From the NCBI RefSeq assembly GCF_000330885.1, contig NC_020062.1, positions 876,374-940,373 of the forward strand: DNA of 64,000 bases, written 5' to 3'. Source of the DNA: Rhizobium tropici CIAT 899 (GTDB lineage Bacteria; Pseudomonadota; Alphaproteobacteria; Rhizobiales; Rhizobiaceae). Each line of letters begins with the position of its first letter. The first letter of the stretch is position 1. The notes below the pieces were generated by a model. That model was not told the DNA's origin. It saw nothing but the letters and a program-made list of their open reading frames with translations, and did not search any database. Positions 33,885 to 42,620 of the stretch are shown piece after piece. The position numbers and the translations under genes are program-made.

Positions 33885-34904
33885 TCAGATCTCCCGTTTG
33901 CGAAGCAGTGTGGTGGCCGAAACCACGATGAGGATCAGAAGACCTTGAACCCCGCTGACCAGTGTGCTCGGCAGGTTGAGCAACTGGAAGCCATTGATGA
34001 GAAAGCCGACAAATAGCGTCGAGATCAGCGTGCCGCCGATGGTCGGCACGAGCCGGCGGGAAAACACCGAGCCGAGCAATGCGGTGACGACGACAGGAAG
34101 CAGCATCTCACCGGAGCCGGTAGTGCTGCCGCTGAGATAGGCGACGGAGAGGATGCCAGCGATTCCACCGCAGAACCCGCTCGCCACGAACGCCCCCACA
34201 ACCAGGCTCTTCAACGGCAATCCGGCGGCGCGTGCGGCCTCGGGAAACTCGCCGACGGCATAAAGCCTGAGGCCAAGCGGGGTGAATTGTACGATCGCCG
34301 TGGCGATAATGGTAAAGCCGATCAGCACATAGGCGAGGATCGGAATGCCGAACCCGTCCGACGATGAAAGTGCGGTGAGAAGGTCGGTCGAGGCCGGAAG
34401 CACGGTATTCTGCGTCAGCACCAGCTCCAGCCCGGCGACCACATTCATCACGGCAAGCGTCGCGAGCAACGGCACAATGCCCGCAAAAACGATCGCCAGC
34501 GCATTGACGATGCCGATCGCCAGCCCGGTGGCCAGCGCGGCCGCCGTGGCGACCACATCGCTAAAGCCGAGCTGAATGAGGGTGGCGTAAACTGCTGCAC
34601 TAAGCCCCATATTGGCGGCTAGCGAGAGGTCGATACCGCCGGTGACGACATTGGAGCCGCCGGCGATCAGGACGATCGTGAGGCCGATGGCAAGAACACC
34701 CGAAATGGCCGATTGCCCGAGCACGTTGCCGATATTGCCGACCGTCAGAAAATAGGGCGCCGTAGCTGCGAAAATCACCAGAATGGCTGCAAAGGCAAGC
34801 AGCGAACCGAACCGCAGGGCGGCAGCGGCAAGCTTGCCGCTGGCCGGCGACGCCTTTGTCGTCGAATTTTCGGGTAGGGAGGCAAATTGAACGTCAGCCG
34901 ACAT
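33885..34904 (-). CDS. ABC transporter permease, ribose type (CUT2) 1
   Basis: 339 residues, RbsC-like, with GGIDLSLAAN near residues 88-97 and many membrane segments. ATG 34904 has AAGGA seven bases upstream and overlaps the end of the ATPase gene by 11 bases. The first 25 residues are polar and cytoplasmic. Two different permeases with one ATPase is a common CUT2 arrangement. Confidence 0.9.
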   Translation of the reverse strand: MSADVQFASLPENSTTKASPASGKLAAAALRFGSLLAFAAILVIFAATAPYFLTVGNIGNVLGQSAISGVLAIGLTIVLIAGGSNVVTGGIDLSLAANMGLSAAVYATLIQLGFSDVVATAAALATGLAIGIVNALAIVFAGIVPLLATLAVMNVVAGLELVLTQNTVLPASTDLLTALSSSDGFGIPILAYVLIGFTIIATAIVQFTPLGLRLYAVGEFPEAARAAGLPLKSLVVGAFVASGFCGGIAGILSVAYLSGSTTGSGEMLLPVVVTALLGSVFSRRLVPTIGGTLISTLFVGFLINGFQLLNLPSTLVSGVQGLLILIVVSATTLLRKREI

Positions 34905-36444
34905 GGCGCAATCCTTCCAAGGCACCGGTCGATGCCGACAGAACTTCGTCCGTTGTCGTGTCGGAGGAGATCAGTTCGCGCGTCACGCGACCGCGAAACA
35001 GCACAAGGATCCTGTCGGTGATGCCGACAAGCTCCTGAAGATCCGAAGACAGCACGATTACGCCGGCACCGCGGGCGGCAAGTTCGCCGACCAATGTGTA
35101 GATTTCGACCTTCGAGCCGATATCGACGCCGACGGTCGGCTCGTCGAGCAGGTAGATCTCCGAGTGGCGGCTCAGCCATTTGGCAATCGCCACCTTCTGC
35201 TGGTTGCCGCCTGAGAGTGTCCGCACCAGCGCCTCGCGCCCAGCCGTCTTGATCTGCAGTCGCTTGATCAGCTCGTCGGCGTCGGCGCTTTCTCGCCTTC
35301 TGCTGAGAAAGCCGAAACGGGTATAGCGGCCGAGGCTCGACAGGGTGATGTTTTCACGGACGCTGAGCTCCAGGCCTACGCCGTGGCCGCGTCTGTCCTC
35401 CGGCACCAAGGCGATCTGATGATCGACAGCTTCGACCGGGTTGCGCGGCTTCAGGCCACGTGCATCGACATCGATCGTCCCACCTGTTGCCGCCTGCAAC
35501 CCGAACAGGGTGCGAACCAGATCCTTTGCCCCCGAGCCAAGCAGGCCCGTAATGCCGAGGATCTCGCCGCGACGCAGTGAGAGGCTGACATCGTGAAAGC
35601 GGCCTATTGCCGAAAGATTCCTGACTTTGAGGATTTCCTTGCCGAGTTCGATCTGCCGCTTGGGAAACATGTCGGCGATGTCGCGTTCGATCATCAGGTT
35701 GGCAATCTTGCCTGCCGAGATTTCGCTTGCCCTCAGAGAAGCGACATCGACACCATTGCGCAGAACCGTAACATCGTCGCACAAGGCCTCGATTTCATTG
35801 AGATAATGCGAGACGTAGATAATGGTCACGCCTTCGCTGCGCAGGCGGCGGATGAGGCGGAACAGGATCTCGGCTTCCTGGCGCACCAGCGCCGCGGTCG
35901 GCTCATCGAAGACGAGAATCTTCGGCTTATGCAGCAGCGCGCGGGTGATCTGGACGATCTGCCGTTCCGCCGTCGAAAGCTTACTGATCAGCGCGTTCTT
36001 CGGCAAATCGACGCCGAAATAATTGGCAAGGAGTTCCGCGGCCCGCCGCTGCATGGCGCCGCGGTCGAGGAAAGGCGTCTTGCCGAGGCGGGTCTCTCGC
36101 CCGAGAAAAAGCGATTCTCCGACAGTGAAGGTTGGGACCAGCAGCCGATCCTGGTGGATGAAATGAATGCCGAGCTCTTCGCACAGATGCGGCGTCAGGC
36201 GGTCATAGGCCCGGTCCTCGATCTCAATCCGCCCCTCATCCGGGGTGTGCAGACCTGCCAGTAGCTTGATCAAGGTGGATTTGCCCGCGCCGTTCTGGCC
36301 GACAAGCCCATGGACGGTGCCGCGCCTGATGGCAAGCGACGCGCCGGCCAGCGCCTGCGCGCCGCCGAAGCGTTTGACGATGCCATCGAAGCGCAGGATG
36401 TGCGACTCGTTGTCTGCTGTGGTCGCATGCTCGGCTGCGGTCAT
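34894..36444 (-). CDS. ABC transporter ATP-binding protein, double-domain (RbsA/MglA type)
   Basis: 516 residues with two nucleotide-binding domains. The first has Walker A GQNGAGKST near residues 47-55 and Walker B ILVFDEPTAAL. The second has a degenerate Walker A (GLLGSGAKD near 303), signature LSGGNQQK near 418, and Walker B IYLLDEPTVGVD. A degenerate second Walker A is normal in RbsA-type proteins. ATG 36444 gives the usual length; the frame is open further upstream into the binding-protein gene, but that part is not similar to anything. Confidence 0.9.
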   Translation of the reverse strand: MTAAEHATTADNESHILRFDGIVKRFGGAQALAGASLAIRRGTVHGLVGQNGAGKSTLIKLLAGLHTPDEGRIEIEDRAYDRLTPHLCEELGIHFIHQDRLLVPTFTVGESLFLGRETRLGKTPFLDRGAMQRRAAELLANYFGVDLPKNALISKLSTAERQIVQITRALLHKPKILVFDEPTAALVRQEAEILFRLIRRLRSEGVTIIYVSHYLNEIEALCDDVTVLRNGVDVASLRASEISAGKIANLMIERDIADMFPKRQIELGKEILKVRNLSAIGRFHDVSLSLRRGEILGITGLLGSGAKDLVRTLFGLQAATGGTIDVDARGLKPRNPVEAVDHQIALVPEDRRGHGVGLELSVRENITLSSLGRYTRFGFLSRRRESADADELIKRLQIKTAGREALVRTLSGGNQQKVAIAKWLSRHSEIYLLDEPTVGVDIGSKVEIYTLVGELAARGAGVIVLSSDLQELVGITDRILVLFRGRVTRELISSDTTTDEVLSASTGALEGLRHVG

Positions 36445-36469
36445 AAAAGAGGCCCTTCGCCTTTTGAGG

Positions 36470-36495
36470 GGCGATGCGACGGAATCCGCATCGCC
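36470..36495. terminator. Hairpin between the binding-protein and ATPase genes
   Basis: A perfect 9-bp stem (GGCGATGCG with CGCATCGCC) and eight-base loop in the 61-base gap. Without a U-run, it probably stabilises the binding-protein transcript or partly attenuates, as is common in ABC operons. Confidence 0.55.
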
Positions 36496-36505
36496 GGTTT
36501 GCGGG

Positions 36506-37513
36506 TCAGCCGATGCCGAGCTTCTTGACCACGTCGGCGATATTGCTTTTGTTTGCCAGCAGGGCAGGGACATAGGTTTCGCGTGGCAGCGTTTGCCCCG
36601 AAAGCAGCTTGGCGACGTTGCGGATGGCCGTGCGACCGATTTCCGCCGGCTGCTGGGCTGCATCGGCTCCGGCTGGCGAATTTGGATCTGCAACGAGCTG
36701 CAGCACTTCCGGGCTGCCGTCGACGCCGTAGGTGCGGATCTCGGTGCGGCCGGCGGCCGTGAGAGCCTGTGTGGCGCCGAGCTGGGGAATGTCCCAAGCC
36801 GACCAGATCGCCTTGATTGAGCCCTTCTCCGGGTATTTGTTGAGGATCGCGGTGATCTGCGCGAAGGCGTCCTGAACCGTGTTGGGAATGACATCCCGAA
36901 GTTCAGGTTGAATGATCTTCACCTTCGGAAAGTATTTGACGACATTGACGAGCTGGTCATAGCGGATCGCGCAGGGCGTTACGCCATAAAAGCCGTTGAA
37001 GACGATGACATTGCCTTCGCCGCCGATATCGGAGACGAGCTGCAGCGCCAGATCCTTGCCGATACCCCAATTGTCCGATGTGGTGTTGTTGATCGAATTG
37101 GTGGAGCCGACATCGACGGTCAAAACGGGAATGCTGGCATCGCGGGCCTTCTTCAGCCAGGGGTCGATGACGCTCAGCGTGCCGAGGATCTGGACGATGG
37201 CGTCCGGCTTCTGCGCAATCAGCGTCTGAAGCTGCGAGACAAGCTTGCCGTCGTTGCGGCCGGCATCGACGGCGATAGGCGTGCCGCCCAGCCGCTTCAC
37301 CTCGTCAATCTGCGCATTGTAGGCCTGCAGGTCGAAATAGTGGTCGGTTCCCGTCGCGCTGATAGCGATCCGCTTGCCTTTCAGCGACAACGCGTCGTCG
37401 GCAGCAGCGGCGGTCTTCGACAGAATGGTCGAGGCCGCGAGCGCCGTTCCGGCAACCGCCGTCAGTTTAAGAATATCCCGGCGTCCGAGGCCGGTCGTCT
37501 GTCCCTTGGTCAT
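36506..37513 (-). CDS. ABC transporter substrate-binding protein, ribose type (Tat-exported)
   Basis: 335 residues, Peripla_BP_4-type. The N-terminus GRRDILKLTAVAGTALAAS is a twin-arginine signal with cleavage near AAAA (about residue 37). The mature part begins LKGKRIAISATGTDHYFD and contains DVGSTNSINNTTSDNWGIG, typical of the RbsB fold. Tat export implies folding in the cytoplasm, unusual but known for some binding proteins. First gene of the minus-strand ABC/monooxygenase operon. Confidence 0.88.
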   Translation of the reverse strand: MTKGQTTGLGRRDILKLTAVAGTALAASTILSKTAAAADDALSLKGKRIAISATGTDHYFDLQAYNAQIDEVKRLGGTPIAVDAGRNDGKLVSQLQTLIAQKPDAIVQILGTLSVIDPWLKKARDASIPVLTVDVGSTNSINNTTSDNWGIGKDLALQLVSDIGGEGNVIVFNGFYGVTPCAIRYDQLVNVVKYFPKVKIIQPELRDVIPNTVQDAFAQITAILNKYPEKGSIKAIWSAWDIPQLGATQALTAAGRTEIRTYGVDGSPEVLQLVADPNSPAGADAAQQPAEIGRTAIRNVAKLLSGQTLPRETYVPALLANKSNIADVVKKLGIG

Positions 37514-37941
37514 GAAAGCATCCTCTCCAGCAATTCACAAATGCCAATAGAATATAAAATAGGTAGATTTAAACGATTTGCGGGAGAAACGTTTTTCCAA
37601 AACTGGTGCGGCAGGGGAAATTTCCGTCATTTGCCTTTCTAATGTACAGATCGGGTTTCCACAGCCCGCGTGACGATCGTTAGCTTTACGGTCACTTTTC
37701 GGATGCCGGTCTATCGCCCCTCAGCCATTGACCCGCGTGGACTGCCCGCGAGATTGCGCGATCTTTTAGGCAAGCCCTTGCCGCCAAGCCTTCCCGTCGC
37801 GAACAAAGAATCTCCGAAGGCGGCCAAAATCAGATGAATTAATCTACTAAAAACATAGAGTTTCTATCTAAATAATTGCATGCGTCGCAGGGTCCTCATT
37901 CCGTCAGACGACGCTTCCGATTGATCGTGAGGATCGCGACA
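37514..37941. other. 428-base divergent promoter region of the ABC/monooxygenase cluster
   Basis: An AT-rich region between the two divergent binding-protein genes with no supported gene. It contains the near-palindrome at 37583-37598, and ATAGA-GTT-TCTAT at 37855-37867, about 75 bases before the plus-strand ATG. Both could be regulator sites. No regulator gene lies within this cluster. Confidence 0.5.
37583..37598. promoter_or_regulatory. Near-perfect 16-bp palindrome GGAGAAAC-GTTTTTCC
   Basis: One mismatched pair in 16 bases, centred on CG as in many LacI-family operators, 70 bases upstream of the Tat binding-protein start. A candidate operator for the divergent cluster. Confidence 0.4.
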
Positions 37942-38985
37942 ATGAAATTTCTCACACGGCTTGCCCTGACGGCCGTTGCTCCTCTTCTTCTTACGCAGGC
38001 TGCGCTGGCTGGCGGTGTGAGTGGCGCTCCAGCGCCCTTTGATAAGGGCGGCGTGAAGATCGCCTTGATCAGCTACATTTCCGCCGGCGACTTCTTCCAG
38101 GCCTATCAGGCCGGCGCAGAAGCTCAGGCAAAGGCACTCGACATCGATCTGCGCGTCTTCCCCGGCCGCCAGGATGCGGCTGCGCAGCGCGAGCAGATCC
38201 TCCAGGCGATCAATCTTGGTGTCTCCGCCATCGTTATCGATCACGGCCTGCCGGAATCTCTCGGCGATGTCGTTCAGCAGGCGCTCGACAAGGGCATCAA
38301 GGTCGTTGCCTTCGACGTCAATCTCAACAATCCCAAGATCCCTCAGGTCGAGCAGAGCGATCATGAGCTTGCCGATCTCGCGCTGAAGCAGGTCGTCAAG
38401 GACAACGGCAGCAGCTTCAAGGCAGGTTATGTCTACGTAGCCGGTTTTGCGCCGCTCGATCGCCGCAACGAGGTCTGGGACACGTTCAAGAAGCAGAATG
38501 CAGGCGTCGTCGAAAAGGCTCGCTTCGGCAATGTCAGCGATACGACGGCGACCTCGACTGCGGACCAGGCAAAGGCGGCGCTGACGGCCAATCCCGACAT
38601 ATCAGTCGTTTTCGCACCCTATGACGAGTTCGCGCGCGGCGTGAAGCTTGCTGCGACGGATCTCGGCATCACGGGCAAGCTGAAGATCTATTCGGCCGAT
38701 GTATCGACGGCCGACATTCAGGAAATAACCGAACCGGGTAGCCCGTGGGTTGCGACGGTAGCGACCAATCCGGCTGTCGTTGGTGCGGTTTCCATCCGAG
38801 CCGCCGCTTTGCAGGTGGCGGGCCAAGAAGTTCCGCATCAGATCACCGTCAAGCCGACGCTGCTGACGCAGGAAGGGCTTCGCGCCGCCAATGTCCGGAC
38901 GATCGAGGAGCTGGCCAAGAAAGTTCCGGCCTTCAACGCAAGCGATGCGGTCACCGCCAGCTGGATACCGGAGAAGCTTTTCTAA
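37942..38985 (+). CDS. ABC transporter substrate-binding protein, ribose type, second copy
   Basis: 347 residues with a Sec signal peptide (cleavage near ALA, residue 23) and a Peripla_BP_4 fold starting VKIALISYISAGDFFQAY. ATG 37942 has GAGGA eight bases upstream. It is divergent from the Tat-exported paralogue, and no second permease or ATPase set is nearby. The two binding proteins may therefore share one membrane complex, giving it two ligand specificities. Downstream, after a hairpin, comes the DszC-like gene. Confidence 0.88.
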   Translation: MKFLTRLALTAVAPLLLTQAALAGGVSGAPAPFDKGGVKIALISYISAGDFFQAYQAGAEAQAKALDIDLRVFPGRQDAAAQREQILQAINLGVSAIVIDHGLPESLGDVVQQALDKGIKVVAFDVNLNNPKIPQVEQSDHELADLALKQVVKDNGSSFKAGYVYVAGFAPLDRRNEVWDTFKKQNAGVVEKARFGNVSDTTATSTADQAKAALTANPDISVVFAPYDEFARGVKLAATDLGITGKLKIYSADVSTADIQEITEPGSPWVATVATNPAVVGAVSIRAAALQVAGQEVPHQITVKPTLLTQEGLRAANVRTIEELAKKVPAFNASDAVTASWIPEKLF

Positions 38986-39003
38986 GCAGCTGTCCACGAT
39001 CCG

Positions 39004-39030
39004 CCGGCGAGAGTTTCTTAATCTCGCCGG
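39004..39030. terminator. Hairpin after the second binding-protein gene
   Basis: A perfect 9-bp stem (CCGGCGAGA with TCTCGCCGG) and nine-base loop in the 70-base gap before the DszC-like gene. No U-run, so partial attenuation or 3'-end protection is likely. Confidence 0.5.
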
Positions 39031-39055
39031 ACTACGTCCATGAACCGGAGTTCAT

Positions 39056-40264
39056 ATGATGAGTCAGTCCAACGTCGTCTTTGCGGGCAGCCGAAACGCC
39101 ACGCGGGAAGACCTTTTTGCCCGAGCGGAAGAGATTGCCGCCGATCTTTCCAAGCGCGCTCCAGAACTTGATCGCGAAGGCCGTCCACCGCTCGGCGAAA
39201 TCGTCAAGCTGAAGAATGCGGGCCTGCTGAACGCCTTGCATGCTGCCCCGGTTGGCGGCGGCGGCCTCGATTGGGTGGATGGCTTGCGGTTGGTGCGCAT
39301 CCTTGCGCGCGGCGAAAGCTCCATTGGCCAGCTTCTCGGCTATCACTACGTCAACAGCCAATATGTCTATTGGGCCTTCGAGGAGGCGCGTGCGCAGGAG
39401 CTCGGCAACAAGACGGTGGCAAACAGCCTCTACTGGGGCGCAGCCGTCAATCCGCGCGATCCGGGCCTCGTGTTGACGCGCCGTGGCAATGGCTATGTTC
39501 TGAACGGCCGCAAATCTTTTTCCACAGCCGCTCACGTGTCGGATTACATCAACGCCAATGCTGCCCTTGATGACAAGATTGTCGGCTTTGCCGTCCCGAC
39601 CAATCGGGCCGGTTACAGGGCCAATGACGATTGGGACAATTTCGGCCAGCGACTGTCGGACAGCGGCAGCGTCGAATTCCACGATTTTCCCGTCTATGAA
39701 GAGGATCTGGACAGGGCAGCAACCGTCGGTGGCGAAGCGCCGGTGCTCGCGACTTTCAATACGCCCCTCATCCAGCTCGTTTTCGTGAACTTCTATCTCG
39801 GAACGGCCGAGGGCGCATTGCGAGAGGCGGTCGATTATGTCCGTACCACGACGCGGCCCTGGATCACCTCCGGTGTCGAGCGCGCATCGGACGATCCCTA
39901 TATTCTCGAGCGTGTCGGCGAGTTCACTGCGGCCTTGAAGGCTTCCGCTGCGCTGGCCGACAGCGCCGCGGCAACGGTGCAGGAGGCGCTTGCGAGAGGA
40001 AGTCGGGCAACGGCGCGTGAGCGTGGCGAGGCGGCGGCCGAAGCCTATGCGGCGAAGGTGCACGCGACCCATGTTTCGCTCGATATCACCTCGCGCGTCT
40101 TCGAGCTCACCGGCGCCCGCTCGACCGCGGAGAAATATCGTTTCGACCGCTTCTGGCGCAATGTACGGACGCACACCCTGCACGATCCGGTCTTCTACAA
40201 GGCCAAGGAAGTCGGGGAGTTCGTGCTGAACGACCGGATTCCCGAAGTCAGTCTCTACAGCTGA
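39056..40264 (+). CDS. Acyl-CoA dehydrogenase-fold monooxygenase (DszC/SfnB-like)
   Basis: 402 residues of the acyl-CoA dehydrogenase superfamily, in the branch used as FMNH2-dependent oxygenases in sulfur acquisition (SfnB, DszC). Signatures are DDWDNFGQRLSDSGS near residues 180-194, RPWITSGVERASDDPYI near 263-279, and RFWRNVRTHTLHDPV near 363-377. Such enzymes oxygenate sulfur or nitrogen atoms rather than desaturate acyl-CoA. It is cotranscribed with the second binding protein, which points to an imported substrate. Confidence 0.85.
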   Translation: MMSQSNVVFAGSRNATREDLFARAEEIAADLSKRAPELDREGRPPLGEIVKLKNAGLLNALHAAPVGGGGLDWVDGLRLVRILARGESSIGQLLGYHYVNSQYVYWAFEEARAQELGNKTVANSLYWGAAVNPRDPGLVLTRRGNGYVLNGRKSFSTAAHVSDYINANAALDDKIVGFAVPTNRAGYRANDDWDNFGQRLSDSGSVEFHDFPVYEEDLDRAATVGGEAPVLATFNTPLIQLVFVNFYLGTAEGALREAVDYVRTTTRPWITSGVERASDDPYILERVGEFTAALKASAALADSAAATVQEALARGSRATARERGEAAAEAYAAKVHATHVSLDITSRVFELTGARSTAEKYRFDRFWRNVRTHTLHDPVFYKAKEVGEFVLNDRIPEVSLYS

Positions 40265-40632
40265 CACAAGGGCGAGGACGTGGCGCAGTCTAAAAAGGGC
40301 ATAGGCTCATAATCTCCGCTGGTGCTGACTTCACCTGTACTCAAGATCGGTCAGCGTCATTTATATCCGAGGTGGTGTGGGCCAGGGTTGGAACACACCA
40401 CAGCTTCAAGCAGGCTCGCCGATTGTGGCCTTTACGCAATGCTGGATGATTGATGTTTCAATATCCGGCTTACAAATCCTGTGCTCAACTCATTATTCTG
40501 TGGAGGGTTGCCGGCGCATGCCGCAATCCGCACACGTTCCTCATTAGGATCTCTTCGCTCACGAATCGTTTTCAACCTCCAGAAGGGCAGGCGATCTCGA
40601 TTGAGAATGAAATCGATCCAATGGAGTCCTTC
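40265..40632. other. 368-base leader upstream of the ftsZ homologue
   Basis: No supported gene. The ftsZ frame is open back to 40450, but the extra residues have no FtsZ similarity. I see no clear hairpin or promoter boxes. The region probably carries the ftsZ homologue's promoter and a long 5' leader. Confidence 0.45.
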
Positions 40633-41640
40633 ATGGCTGACACGCGCGCACCACTTTCCGGGGTGATACCGGAGATTTCTGTCGTCGGTGTCGGCGGTGG
40701 CGGCGGCAACGCGATCAACAATATGATCGCGCAACAACTTCAGGGCGTTGAATTCATCGCGGCAAACACGGATGCGCAGGCGCTTGCGACGTCCAAAGCC
40801 AACAGGCGCATTCAACTTGGCGCACAGGTGACGGAGGGCCTCGGTGCAGGCTCCCTGCCGGAAATCGGACGAGCCGCCGCCGAGGAATCCATCGATGAGA
40901 TCATGGATCATCTCCAGGGCACGCACATGTGCTTCGTGACGGCCGGAATGGGCGGCGGCACCGGTACGGGCGCCGCGCCGATCATCGCTCAGGTCGCGCG
41001 GCAGGCGGGCATCCTCACGGTCGGCGTCGTCACCAAGCCCTTCACGTTCGAGGGCAACCGGCGCATGCGCACGGCCGACGAGGGCATCGAGCGACTGCGC
41101 GAAAGCGCGGACACCGTTATCGTCATTCCCAATCAGAACCTGTTTCGCATTGCGGACGCCACGACCACCTTCGCAAACGCCTTTGTGACTGCAGACCGCG
41201 TCCTTTATGCGGGCGTCAGCTGCATCACGGACCTGATCATCAAGGAAGGTCTCATCAATCTCGACTTCGCCGATGTCAAATCCGTGATGCGGGGAATGGG
41301 ACGTGCGATGATGGGAACGGGCGAAGCTTCAGGACCGGGCCGCGCGTTGAAGGCGGCAGATGCCGCAGTCTCCAATCCGCTTCTGGACGACATGAGCATG
41401 AAGGGCGCGCGGGGCGTGCTGATCTCCATTTCCGGCGGAACGGACATGACGCTGTTCGAGGTCGATGAGGCCGCCAGCCGTATCCGCGACGAAGTTTTTG
41501 CCGATGCCGATATCGTCGTCGGTGCGATCTTTGACAAGAATCTCGACGGGGTGTTCAGGGTATCGGTCGTTGCAACCGGTCTGGAAAGTCTCGCGGCGTC
41601 CGCTGGTCAGCCCATGGAAACCAATATGGACCGGCACTAA
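40633..41640 (+). CDS. ftsZ2: FtsZ2: short FtsZ homologue without C-terminal tail
   Basis: 335 residues of tubulin/FtsZ GTPase. The GTP-binding signature is GGGTGTG at residues 107-113, and the T7-loop motif NLDFAD at 209-214 supplies the catalytic aspartates, so GTPase function looks intact. The protein ends at the end of the GTPase fold. It lacks the variable linker and the conserved C-terminal peptide that bind FtsA, ZipA and other partners. This matches FtsZ2 of Sinorhizobium meliloti, which also lacks the tail. No ftsQA neighbours. ATG 40633 (GGAG upstream) is preferred over ATG 40621. Confidence 0.88.
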   Translation: MADTRAPLSGVIPEISVVGVGGGGGNAINNMIAQQLQGVEFIAANTDAQALATSKANRRIQLGAQVTEGLGAGSLPEIGRAAAEESIDEIMDHLQGTHMCFVTAGMGGGTGTGAAPIIAQVARQAGILTVGVVTKPFTFEGNRRMRTADEGIERLRESADTVIVIPNQNLFRIADATTTFANAFVTADRVLYAGVSCITDLIIKEGLINLDFADVKSVMRGMGRAMMGTGEASGPGRALKAADAAVSNPLLDDMSMKGARGVLISISGGTDMTLFEVDEAASRIRDEVFADADIVVGAIFDKNLDGVFRVSVVATGLESLAASAGQPMETNMDRH

Positions 41641-41682
41641 TTGGCTTCAGCGTGGCGCTTGGATCTGTGCCTTTGATTGTGT

Positions 41683-41695
41683 GAAAGCCCCGTCG
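41683..41695. terminator. Left arm of a terminator hairpin split by the IS
   Basis: GAAAGCCCCGTCG here pairs with CGACGAGGCTTTC at 43146-43158 (12 of 13 positions). If the IS and one target copy are removed, the arms close on the loop CGGG, forming a bidirectional terminator between ftsZ2 and the convergent SfnB-like gene. Confidence 0.8.
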
Positions 41696-41699
41696 CGGG
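41696..41699. repeat. Target-site duplication CGGG, left copy
   Basis: CGGG directly precedes the left inverted repeat; an identical CGGG follows the right one at 43142-43145. Confidence 0.8.
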
Positions 41700-41726
41700 T
41701 GAACTGACCCCGTAAAGTTGGACGGT

Positions 41727-42620
41727 TTATTGGCTTGGCTGATTTAAGGGCTGGGTCCTGTATTGAACAGGGCTCAGCCCTTTAAGCTTTAGCCTGATGC
41801 GATCGTTGTTGTAATATCGGATATAGTCCTCGACACCATCACGCAGGCTTTCGATGCTGTCGAAGTGGTTGGGATAAAAGAACTCGGATTTGAGGGTGGC
41901 GAAGAAGCTCTCCATGGCGGCATTGTCGAGGCAGTTGCCTTTGCGTGACATGCTTTGGGCAATGTTGCGGCTTTCAAGCATTTGGCCCCAGGCCGGCATC
42001 TGATATTGCCATCCCTGATCGGAATGCAGGATCGGCCTCTCGGCATTGCAGAGTTGGTCCAGGGCCTTGTCCAGCATGTTCTTGACCAACGAGAAGACAG
42101 GCCGCCTAGCCGTCTCGAAGGCAACGATCTCGCCGTTGTGGAGGTCCATGACCGGCGAGAGGAAGAGTTTTTGGCCGGCGATGTTGAACTCGGTGACGTC
42201 CGTCACCCATTTCTGATGCATACGCTCGGCGGTGAACTGCCGCTGAAGGAGGTCCGGGGCCACGCGTCCCGTCTGCCCCTTGTAGGAGCGATACTTCTTC
42301 GGCCGGACCAGGGACTTCAATCCCATCTCGATCATCAGACGCTGGACGGTCTTGTGATTGACCGTCTGCCCGAGGGTGCGGATCGCAGCCGTGACCCGAC
42401 GATAGCCATAGCGCCCCTTATGGGCTTCGAAGATCGCTTTGATCCTGGTCTTCAGCGCTACATGCCGATCGGCCGGGGACGAGACCTTCTGCTGATAATA
42501 GAACGTGCTGCGGGCCAGGCCCGCAAGCTTCAGCAGACCGTCGAATGGATAGAGCGGCCTTAACGCCTGGACGGCTTGCGTCTTGTCGGCGCTTGTCGTG
42601 CCTGCGTTAAGGCTTCCAGT
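41727..42620 (-). CDS. IS3-family transposase OrfB (frameshift-expressed)
   Basis: About 297 codons in the frame entered by -1 slippage; the part after an in-frame ATG at 42335 is 202 residues. The DDE integrase core is complete: Asp in WVTDVTEF, Asp in ILHSDQGWQYQ, Glu in NAAMESFFATLKSEFF. Upstream, GLARSTFYYQQ and KGRYGYRRV are typical OrfB N-terminal motifs. It is translated as an OrfAB fusion after slippage at the A7 run (42620-42626). Confidence 0.92.
   Translation of the reverse strand, partial: TGSLNAGTTSADKTQAVQALRPLYPFDGLLKLAGLARSTFYYQQKVSSPADRHVALKTRIKAIFEAHKGRYGYRRVTAAIRTLGQTVNHKTVQRLMIEMGLKSLVRPKKYRSYKGQTGRVAPDLLQRQFTAERMHQKWVTDVTEFNIAGQKLFLSPVMDLHNGEIVAFETARRPVFSLVKNMLDKALDQLCNAERPILHSDQGWQYQMPAWGQMLESRNIAQSMSRKGNCLDNAAMESFFATLKSEFFYPNHFDSIESLRDGVEDYIRYYNNDRIRLKLKGLSPVQYRTQPLNQPSQ

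Noticed and set aside
36445..36894. Upstream extension of the CUT2 ATPase by 150 residues
   Set aside because: It runs antiparallel in frame terms through the binding-protein gene; the sequence is low-complexity Arg/Ser/Pro with no similarity, and the normal RbsA length is reached from 36444.
39056..40264. Gene as a fatty-acid beta-oxidation acyl-CoA dehydrogenase
   Set aside because: The VERASDDP and RTHTLHDP motifs, and the operon with a periplasmic binding protein, fit the SfnB/DszC branch better.
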